Origin: JBGPJM01 sp041485385
GTDB taxonomy: Bacteria > Planctomycetota > Phycisphaerae > Phycisphaerales > UBA1924
Length of the DNA: 45,261 nucleotides
Assembly (NCBI GenBank): GCA_041485385.1
Contig: JBGPJM010000014.1
Location: 1 to 45,261 of the forward strand
Direction: 5' to 3'
Positions 40,079 to 45,261 of the stretch are shown here, one piece after another. Position 1 is the first letter of the stretch. Every line of letters starts with the position of its first letter. A program made the position numbers and the translations under genes. Below the pieces are notes generated by a model. The model was not told the DNA's origin. It searched no databases and saw nothing but the letters and a program-made list of their open reading frames with translations.

Positions 40079-40882
40079 ATGTCCAGATCCTGCCCCCGTT
40101 GTGCCACACCCCCTCCCGACACCGCGAGCTTCTGCGCTCAGTGCGGCCAGGCGCTCGCCGCCGCGACCGGCCACGAGCCCACGCGCGTCGCCACGCCGTC
40201 CCTGCTGGCGCAGCACGCCCGGCCGAAAACCACGCTCTCGAACGGCCCCGGCGACTGTGAACCGGGCTCGCCGTCTGGGCTCATACCGGCGGCCGGCGCC
40301 CCCGCCGGTCAGCGAGAGATCCTCGTGCTGGCGATCGACACCTCCGGGAGCATGGACGGCCCGTTCGCCGGCGGGACCTCCAAGCTCGCCGCCGCCGTCC
40401 GTGCCGGGGCGAACCTCATCCTCAACAAGATCAAGGTCGATCCCCTCGACGAGGTGGGCATCGTCTCGTTTACCGACAAGGCGTCGGTCGAGTCCGCCCC
40501 CCTGCCCTGCGGGGCGCACAAGAACGAGCTCATCCAGATCCTGCAGCGGCTCACCGCGGACGGCGGGACGGATATCGACGCGGGGCTTCGTGCCGCCGGG
40601 GACTGCCTGGACTTCGGCCGCGCCGGCGTCACGCGACGGATCGTGCTGCTGACCGACGGGCATGGTGGCGAGCCGATCCGCACCGTTCGCTCATTGAAGG
40701 CGCGCGGGGTCGTGTTCGACATCATCGGCGTGGGCGACACGCCCGAGGCGGTGAACGAGAAGGAGCTCCGGGCCATCGCCTCGGTCGTGGCCGGCGAGCT
40801 CCGCTACCGGTTCATCAAGCACGCGCAGGCCCTGGTTACCCACTACACCGGCCTGGCCAGCAAGACCCAGCTCGCCAGCTGA
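40079..40882 (+). CDS. VWA-domain protein with N-terminal zinc ribbon (TerY-like)
   Basis: 267 residues. Residues 1-30 have C-P-R-C-A and C-A-Q-C-G, a zinc ribbon. A VWA domain follows with MIDAS D-T-S-G-S-M-D and later L-L-T-D-G. In TerY-phosphatase-kinase triads known from comparative genomics, such VWA proteins act as phospho-regulated adaptors. It starts 13 nt after the kinase gene. Its role here may be to couple kinase signalling to the DNA-processing genes downstream. Confidence 0.85.
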   Translation: MSRSCPRCATPPPDTASFCAQCGQALAAATGHEPTRVATPSLLAQHARPKTTLSNGPGDCEPGSPSGLIPAAGAPAGQREILVLAIDTSGSMDGPFAGGTSKLAAAVRAGANLILNKIKVDPLDEVGIVSFTDKASVESAPLPCGAHKNELIQILQRLTADGGTDIDAGLRAAGDCLDFGRAGVTRRIVLLTDGHGGEPIRTVRSLKARGVVFDIIGVGDTPEAVNEKELRAIASVVAGELRYRFIKHAQALVTHYTGLASKTQLAS

Positions 40883-40931
40883 CGGCCAGCAGTAAACCTG
40901 GAGTTCAACGAATCCCGATGGAGACCCCCGC

Positions 40932-41111
40932 ATGAACCCCTGGCGCGTCAGCTTCCTCGAGCTCTGCCGCAACGTGCTGCGATTGGCTCTGTGGGCGTGC
41001 CTCACCGTCAACGGGCTGATGCTGGGGGTGTTCTCGATCATCTTCACGTTCTTCTTCCTTCGCCACCTGTGGTCCTGGTGCCACCGCGTGCTCTTCTCGG
41101 GCCAGTGGTGA
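40932..41111 (+). CDS. Small single-pass membrane protein
   Basis: 59 residues, M-N-P-W-R-V-S-F-L-E-L-C. A hydrophobic segment (G-L-M-L-G-V-F-S-I-I-F-T-F-F-F-L) and a preceding one (V-L-R-L-A-L-W-A-C-L-T-V) suggest one or two membrane helices; three Cys lie around them. GGAGA precedes the ATG. Its place in the signalling operon makes it a candidate membrane sensor or effector. Confidence 0.6.
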   Translation: MNPWRVSFLELCRNVLRLALWACLTVNGLMLGVFSIIFTFFFLRHLWSWCHRVLFSGQW

Positions 41112-41147
41112 ACCCGGTCGGCCGAACGCACCGGGAGAGATCCGCTC

Positions 41148-41558
41148 ATGAAACCCATCCGCTCCGAGCAGCACCGCGATTTCGTCAACGATCCCTGGGG
41201 AGGCGGGCCGCGCATCATGGAGGAGCGTGCGACCGCGCACGTGCTCACCGACGCCGGTGGGATCCACTCCAGCCACGCCACGGCGAAGACTGCCTGCGTG
41301 TGCGGGTGCGTCGGGCCGGTGGGGGGGTTCTGCGCGGTCTGCGGCGGGGCCGTCTGTGCCCGCTGCTTCACGTTCTGTGCCTGCTGCCGCAAGCCCCTCT
41401 GCCCGCGGCACGGCGTCCAGCTCGATCCGAGCGAGGCCCAACCCGCATGGGCCTGCGGGCAATGCGGCTCGGTCCGGTCGCGGCAACGGCTGCTGCGCCG
41501 GCTCGGCCGGGCGATCCTCTTCCCCTTCGTGGAGTTTGACAACCATGAGCGACGCTGA
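41148..41558 (+). CDS. Cys-rich zinc-binding protein
   Basis: 136 residues. Ten Cys between about residues 50 and 85 (C-V-C-G-C, C-A-V-C-G, C-A-R-C, C-A-C-C, C-P-R-H) suggest several zinc sites, with a final C-G-Q-C-G. The N-terminal half is loop-rich with His. It overlaps the ATPase gene by 14 nt. It may help load the ATPase or bind nucleic acid. Confidence 0.6.
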   Translation: MKPIRSEQHRDFVNDPWGGGPRIMEERATAHVLTDAGGIHSSHATAKTACVCGCVGPVGGFCAVCGGAVCARCFTFCACCRKPLCPRHGVQLDPSEAQPAWACGQCGSVRSRQRLLRRLGRAILFPFVEFDNHERR

Positions 41559-42894
41559 ACTGCCCAAGCTGGTCCGGGACCTGGTGTACGCCCAGCGGTA
41601 CCGGCTGCTCGACGACGGCGTCGGCCGGGCCGCCAAGCGTGCGTTCGACGCCGGCGTCGTGGACAGGTTCGTCGAGGGGATCATCGGCGGCCGGGTCGCC
41701 AAGCACAGGATCGCGCGGGCGTTCGCCGGCCCGTTCCTCCTGCCCAATCTCCGCGTCGGGGAGATCGTTCTCGGCGTCGACGAGCGCGACGAGCCGGTGC
41801 GCTGCCCGCTCCAGGCGCTGAACGCGCACGCGCTCGCGCTCGGCGGCAGCGGCTCCGGCAAGACCACCAAGTCCCTCTTCCTGGCCCTCCAGATCGCCGC
41901 CCTCGTGCTGGGTATGTGGTACTTCGATCTCCGCAAGCGAGAGGGCAGGGCGCTCAGATCCTACCTCGCCCGGCTCGGTGTCGATCTCATCGTGGTCCGC
42001 GCCCGCGATCTCCGGATGAACCCCTTGCAGGTGCCCTGGGGCGTCGAGCCTATGGACTGGGCTCCGCGCGTGGCCGACATGCTGGTGATGGTGCTCCGCC
42101 TGCCGCCGCGGGCCGCCAAGCTCATCCACGCCACGATCATCAAGCTGTACGACCACTTCGGGATCCTCAGAGGCGGCCACCACCACCCCACTTTCTTCCA
42201 TCTCCGGGAGGCGATCGCACACGACGCGGGCGCCAACGCCCCGGCCCGGCAGGCGATCGTTGACAGCCTCGACCCGGTGCTCCTGTCGATCGGGAACACC
42301 CTCCGCTACCACATCGGCTGGACAACTCGAGACCTCGCCCGCATGCACCTGGTATTCGAACTCGGCGGCATCTCCGAGGCCGACAGGGACTTGATCCTCA
42401 ACACCCTCCTGCTGTCGGAGTTCTCCTCTCGCCTCGCCCGGGGGGTCTCGAACTGCCGCATGGACCTGTGGATCTGCGCTGACGAGGCCGGCCGGCTGGT
42501 CTCGACTCTGAATCCCACCGGCGGGATCTCGGACTTGATCGGCCTGGTCCGCGGTACAGGCATCGGCCTGGACCTCGCGGTGCAATCGGCCGACATCGCG
42601 CCGGCCATTCTCAGTAACACCGCCACCAAGTTCGTCGGTCGCTGCGGCAGCGCCGCCGACTACGACACCATCGCCGGCGCCATCGGGCTGAACGCCTCCC
42701 AGCGCAACTGGCTCCGCACCAACCTGGTACCGGGGACGTTCATCGGACAGGTCGGCGAGGGGCACTGGCGCCATCCCTTCGTGTTCCGGGTACCACCCAT
42801 GCGGCTGTCGCCGGAGACCGACGTCAACCGCGAGTCGCAAGAACTGGGAGATCTGCATCAACTCCCTGTGAAGCCCGCAAGGGACCGTGGATAA
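41545..42894 (+). CDS. HerA/VirD4-like ATPase
   Basis: 449 residues from the ATG within the preceding gene's end. Walker A is at 100-108 (G-G-S-G-S-G-K-T-T), Walker B at about 307-314 (D-L-W-I-C-A-D-E). The segment M-W-Y-F-D-L-R-K-R-E-G-R-A-L and L-R-M-N-P-L-Q-V-P-W-G-V-E-P matches the fused ATPase at 25349-27334 (W-I-F-L-D-W-K-R-T-A-R-H-L; F-N-P-F-L-V-P-P-G-L-E-P). The following two genes supply the winged helix and nuclease that are domains of that protein. It is likely a DNA translocase that works with them. Confidence 0.8.
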   Translation: MSDAELPKLVRDLVYAQRYRLLDDGVGRAAKRAFDAGVVDRFVEGIIGGRVAKHRIARAFAGPFLLPNLRVGEIVLGVDERDEPVRCPLQALNAHALALGGSGSGKTTKSLFLALQIAALVLGMWYFDLRKREGRALRSYLARLGVDLIVVRARDLRMNPLQVPWGVEPMDWAPRVADMLVMVLRLPPRAAKLIHATIIKLYDHFGILRGGHHHPTFFHLREAIAHDAGANAPARQAIVDSLDPVLLSIGNTLRYHIGWTTRDLARMHLVFELGGISEADRDLILNTLLLSEFSSRLARGVSNCRMDLWICADEAGRLVSTLNPTGGISDLIGLVRGTGIGLDLAVQSADIAPAILSNTATKFVGRCGSAADYDTIAGAIGLNASQRNWLRTNLVPGTFIGQVGEGHWRHPFVFRVPPMRLSPETDVNRESQELGDLHQLPVKPARDRG

Positions 42895-42908
42895 CCGGAG
42901 GACCGCTC

Positions 42909-43322
42909 ATGACGGAAACACGAACTGCGGGCAACCGAAGCGGGCTGGAGGCGCTGGAGGCGCTCCCAGTCTTGCCGGCAGACGAGTTCATCGGGTGGCG
43001 CCCGACCGACCGAAGAAACGCCGAGAGGCCCGAGGCGTCAACGAGGGCATCCCCAGGCAGCTCTCGCGGACTGGCCGAGGCCGATCTCCGGTACCTGCGG
43101 GCCGTGGTTGACCAGCCTGGACAGCCCTCAAGCACCTACCCGCGGTTGGCGCGCCTCAGCCCAGCGAGGGCGGCCGAGATCCGAGAGCGGCTCGTGGCGG
43201 CCGGGTACCTGCGGCTGCACACGGTGATGACCGGCCGGCGCGGCCGCAACGCGCTGGTGGTCGAGCCCCTGGACACGGCCCAGCAGGCCGTGGCGGGAAC
43301 GCCCGACCAAGGAGGCGCCTGA
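42909..43322 (+). CDS. Winged-helix protein, separate counterpart of fused domain
   Basis: 137 residues after GGAGG. The first 55 residues are loop-rich. Residues 76-130 (T-Y-P-R-L-A-R-L-S-P-A-R-A-A-E-I-R-E-R-L) align with 487-536 of the fused ATPase (R-Y-Q-R-L-G-L-S-G-Q-R-G-H-A-L-K-S-R-L-V) and share R-L-V-x-x-G-[WY]-L, G-R-x-x-R-x-x-L and a trailing A-L/V-G. This is the winged-helix domain. Its stop overlaps the nuclease start (TGATG). Confidence 0.75.
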   Translation: MTETRTAGNRSGLEALEALPVLPADEFIGWRPTDRRNAERPEASTRASPGSSRGLAEADLRYLRAVVDQPGQPSSTYPRLARLSPARAAEIRERLVAAGYLRLHTVMTGRRGRNALVVEPLDTAQQAVAGTPDQGGA

Positions 43323-43750
43323 TGCGCGGGGGTTACGTCCACAACAACGTCCTGATCGGTCCGGTCGAAGAGCACTTTCGCCGCCTCGGGGCCACCGTCC
43401 GTCGGGAGTACCCGGTCAGGCTGGCCGGCGGCAGCCCGAGCTTTGTCGACCTGTTCGTCGAGCTCGGCGGCCATCGCGTCGCCTGCGAGGCCGAACTCAC
43501 CTCCCGCCGCGTCGCCGGCGACTTTGCCAAGGCCGCGGCGCTGAAGGCGACGTGGTTGTTGATCGTGACCCCGACGGGGAAGGTTGCCGAGATGTCACGG
43601 CGGCAGGTCCAGAGGCTCAGGCTCCGGCTGCCGGGAGGGAGGGTTTCGATTCTGCCGCTGGGACCGGCTCTGCAGCAGGCACGGGATTGTTTTCTGTTGA
43701 TTTCCAATCCGATTCGTCCCCAGACCACAAATCAGAAAGGCCGGGCGTGA
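43322..43750 (+). CDS. PD-(D/E)XK-like nuclease, separate counterpart of fused domain
   Basis: 142 residues. The core S-F-V-D-L-F-V-E-L-G-G-H-R-V-A-C-E-A-E carries D43, E56 and E58. It corresponds to A-V-D-V ... R-R-V-A-V-E-V-E in the fused protein (D579, E592, E594). The restriction-endonuclease-like fold is suggested by this D ... E-x-E arrangement with following beta strand L-L-I-V-T-P-T. Classical E-x-K is replaced by E-x-E, so activity would need testing. It overlaps both neighbours by a few bases. Confidence 0.65.
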   Translation: MRGGYVHNNVLIGPVEEHFRRLGATVRREYPVRLAGGSPSFVDLFVELGGHRVACEAELTSRRVAGDFAKAAALKATWLLIVTPTGKVAEMSRRQVQRLRLRLPGGRVSILPLGPALQQARDCFLLISNPIRPQTTNQKGRA

Positions 43751-43983
43751 GGATCAAATGGCCCAACGTGATCGTCGTTGCCGTTGTGGTAACCGTCCTC
43801 ATCCTGGCCATCAAGACCCGCCAGCAGATCGGCGACGTCCTGCGGACGCTTGGTCATCGGTCAAGATGGTGCCCCCCAGAGGACCAAACCATCGGCCTGA
43901 TGGGACTGGGGCTGATCTGCCTGACCGTGGTTGCCCTGGCGCGGGTGCTTCGGGACGGCCGGCGCCGGCCGCCGCCACCGTGA
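43747..43983 (+). CDS. Two-helix membrane protein, GTG start
   Basis: 78 residues from GTG overlapping the nuclease stop (GTGA). Hydrophobic helices V-I-V-V-A-V-V-V-T-V-L-I-L-A-I and L-M-G-L-G-L-I-C-L-T-V-V-A-L-A flank a charged loop. The C-terminus is Arg/Pro-rich. Its position implies a membrane link for the DNA-processing genes. Function unknown. Confidence 0.6.
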   Translation: MRIKWPNVIVVAVVVTVLILAIKTRQQIGDVLRTLGHRSRWCPPEDQTIGLMGLGLICLTVVALARVLRDGRRRPPPP

Positions 43984-43996
43984 AAGGGAGGGGATT

Positions 43997-44254
43997 GTGC
44001 ACGAGTGGTTGACACCGCGGGAGGTCGCACGTGGCCGGAGGATCCGCGTTGGCAAGGTGCTGGCGTGGATCCGGCGCGGCGAGCTTCGGGCTGTGAACCA
44101 CGCGGAGAACCGCCTGGGCCGGCCCCGGTGGCGGATCAGCGCTGTGGCGCTGGAGAACTTCGACCGGCTGCGGTTGAATGCGCCGATTCCGCGATCGTCC
44201 GTCACGCGCCAGCACCGAAGGAGGGGCAACCCCGAAATCGTCGAGTTCTTTTGA
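43997..44254 (+). CDS. Excisionase-like HTH protein, GTG start
   Basis: 85 residues from GTG after AAGGGAGGGG. The pattern W-L-T-P-R-E-V-A-R-G-R-R-I-R-V-G-K-V-L-A-W-I-R-R-G-E-L-R-A-V-N is that of MerR/excisionase-type helix-turn-helix proteins, followed by G-R-P-R-W-R-I-S. Such proteins bend DNA for excision or regulate plasmid/phage genes. As the last gene of the operon it may link this module to a mobile element. Confidence 0.75.
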   Translation: MHEWLTPREVARGRRIRVGKVLAWIRRGELRAVNHAENRLGRPRWRISAVALENFDRLRLNAPIPRSSVTRQHRRRGNPEIVEFF

Positions 44255-44291
44255 GGGTCGTTGGTTCATATCGAGCCCCCGCTATTGGACG

Positions 44292-44324
44292 AAGGCTTGC
44301 GGCTTCCGCAAGCCTTTGTCTTTT
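44292..44324 (+). terminator. Strong rho-independent terminator
   Basis: AAGGCTTGCGG (44292-44302), a 3-base loop CTT, then CCGCAAGCCTT (44306-44316) form an 11-bp perfect stem. TGTCTTTT (44317-44324) follows. It lies 38 bp after the stop of the HTH gene and ends the plus-strand operon. Confidence 0.9.
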
Positions 44325-44330
44325 CAAGGC

Positions 44331-44657
44331 TTACGCGATTCTCCTGGTCGTCGGTGAGGACGCTCTGGACCTCCTTGGTCGCGGCATCGGCCGCATTCCA
44401 CTCCGCCCGGGGGGCCGGTCGGTGCGATGCCACCGTGCCGGTATCCGTCGTATCCGTCCCAGGAGCGGGTTGCCGGTGAGCTCCTCCTTGGCGTGCGAGA
44501 GCAGGTCATTGGCTTGATCGCCGCTGTCGGAGATCAGCAGGATGTACCGCTCCAGCCCGTAGCACAGGCACCACAGGAGGTACGCGCAGCTGACGATCGT
44601 GCTCTTGGCGTGCCCGCGCGGCGCGGCGACGGCCAGGCGGGCCCCACGGGCCGTCAC
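44331..44657 (-). pseudogene. Phage terminase large-subunit remnant
   Basis: The minus strand contains R-L-A-V-A-A-P-R-G-H-A-K-S-T followed by a helix and I-L-L-I-S-D-S-G-D-Q-A-N-D-L-L-S. These resemble the Walker A-like ATPase motif and following segment of terminase large subunits. The preceding residues (F-L-T-I-A-A-K-R-P-H-A-F-R) continue upstream in another frame, and after G-N-P-L-L-G-R-I the frame degenerates. The gene is therefore frameshifted and truncated, leaving only about 60-100 convincing residues. This is evidence of former phage DNA. Confidence 0.55.
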
Positions 44658-44759
44658 CGCGGAACGCGTGCGGTCTTTTCGCGGCGATAGTCAGAAACCA
44701 ACTCTTCGGATTCCTCTCGCAGGAGGACGAGGACATCGGACGACGCAAAGCTGCTTCGG

Positions 44760-44990
44760 CGTTGTACAGCTTCCGTCGACCCGTTCGAGACCTAGACTAG
44801 AGGCCCAACGGCCCCTGGCTGGCATTGCGACGATAGTTCAGCGAGTCACCGAGGCGAACAATACCCGATTGGACAACCTGATCCGGGCCCAGTTCTTCTT
44901 CGGGCTCAAGACCGCTCACTTTCGCTTCCGCCTTTTCTCCCCTCCCATCGCTTTCAAGCTGGTGCTATCCGTGAACGGAAGAGAGGCCGA
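44760..44990. other. Spacer, no gene seen
   Basis: The 231-bp stretch lies between the terminase remnant and the gene at 44991. It is less GC-rich around 44820-44940 and may carry the promoter of the downstream gene, but no clear -35/-10 pair is visible. A helical protein-like frame was not found. Confidence 0.4.
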
Positions 44991-45261
44991 ATGGCAAGAG
45001 CCCAACATACAGCGGTTAGGACAGAACCTCCTCCAGGCCCGACTGACGTTCTTGGATGGCAAGAGGCCGTCAAGAACAGGAGCTACCAGCATTGTCGGCT
45101 GGAGGATGTCGTAGTCGCCGTGCAGGACCTGCGCGCACAACTGGACAAGCCGACCCTGCACGCGCTGATCAAACATCTCTCCGATTGCATGATGAAAATC
45201 CTCCGCGGGCGGGTTGGACGCCATCACACCAATGAGGGATGGGACATCATCAACGAGGTCC
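44991..45261 (+). CDS. Hypothetical protein, runs off the window (partial)
   Basis: At least 90 codons from ATG 44991 with GGAAGAGAGG upstream, open to the edge. It reads M-A-R-A-Q-H-T-A-V-R-T-E-P-P-P-G, then Q-E-A-V-K-N-R-S-Y and V-Q-D-L-R-A-Q-L-D-K-P, then S-D-C-M-M-K-I-L-R-G-R-V-G-R-H-H-T-N-E-G. Helix-rich, basic and protein-like. Similar small proteins seem familiar from planctomycete genomes, sometimes with sigma-like features, but I cannot name a family. The end is missing. Confidence 0.6.
   Translation, partial: MARAQHTAVRTEPPPGPTDVLGWQEAVKNRSYQHCRLEDVVVAVQDLRAQLDKPTLHALIKHLSDCMMKILRGRVGRHHTNEGWDIINEV

Noticed and set aside
44331..44420. Continuation of terminase in another frame (E-W-N-A-A-D-A-A-T-K-E-V)
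   Set aside because: Protein-like but it runs into the terminator hairpin and has no matching motif; could be chance, so not annotated as a gene.

Overview
The window is a GC-rich bacterial chromosome segment (about two thirds G+C by eye), probably from a planctomycete or close relative. The clues are a lysine/alanine-rich HARE-type winged-helix protein with an N-terminal SH3-like segment (5264-5941), very small zinc-ribbon proteins, a tyrosinase-VWA fusion, and an abundance of unnamed accessory proteins. No rRNA, tRNA, CRISPR array or intact insertion sequence was seen. The content is accessory: a tyrosine recombinase, a terminase remnant, an excisionase-like HTH protein and several defence-like operons suggest a genomic island or neighbouring islands.

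Layout. 1-4300: mostly minus-strand hypothetical genes, plus a small gene broken by two CTAG duplications. 4341-9576: minus-strand small proteins (HARE-HTH, Zn knuckles), a duplicated upstream element of about 65 bp, and a receiver-HDOD regulator. 9845-10228: a lone receiver domain. 10373-14553: a compact minus-strand operon of lower GC with a 95-aa small protein, two paralogous 2-oxoglutarate/Fe(II) oxygenases, a NodU/CmcH-type carbamoyltransferase and a GNAT acetyltransferase. 15044-19961: a stand-alone recombinase, a secreted beta-helix protein and a tyrosinase-VWA protein. 20307-20896: two small paralogues. 21227-23378: an operon with a sigma-like factor, a zinc anti-sigma-like protein, a Cys-rich small protein and a secreted peptide, closed by an intrinsic terminator.

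23718-25323: plus-strand hypothetical and winged-helix genes. 25349-30216: a tightly overlapping minus-strand operon of winged-helix protein, two DNA methyltransferases, a helical protein and a HerA-like ATPase fused to a winged helix and a PD-(D/E)XK-like nuclease. 30326-37877: a small Zn protein, a 1373-aa PQQ-propeller/M48-like membrane protein and several hypothetical genes. 37896-44254: a plus-strand run of PP2C phosphatase, Ser/Thr kinase, VWA protein (a TerY-P-like triad), small membrane and Zn proteins, then HerA ATPase, winged helix and nuclease as three separate genes, ending in an HTH protein and a strong terminator. 44330-45261: a terminase remnant and a gene that runs off the window.

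How the genes may work together. The most notable relation is that the ATPase - winged helix - nuclease chain occurs twice, fused in the methyltransferase operon and split in the phosphosignalling operon. This suggests two versions of one DNA-targeting machine, one coupled to DNA methylation (restriction-modification-like) and one to kinase/phosphatase control. The second is the 10373-14553 operon. Its small protein shares a segment of about 35 residues with the N-termini of both oxygenases, which suggests a peptide-modification pathway or a shared docking domain. Functions here are inferred from motifs and gene order only.
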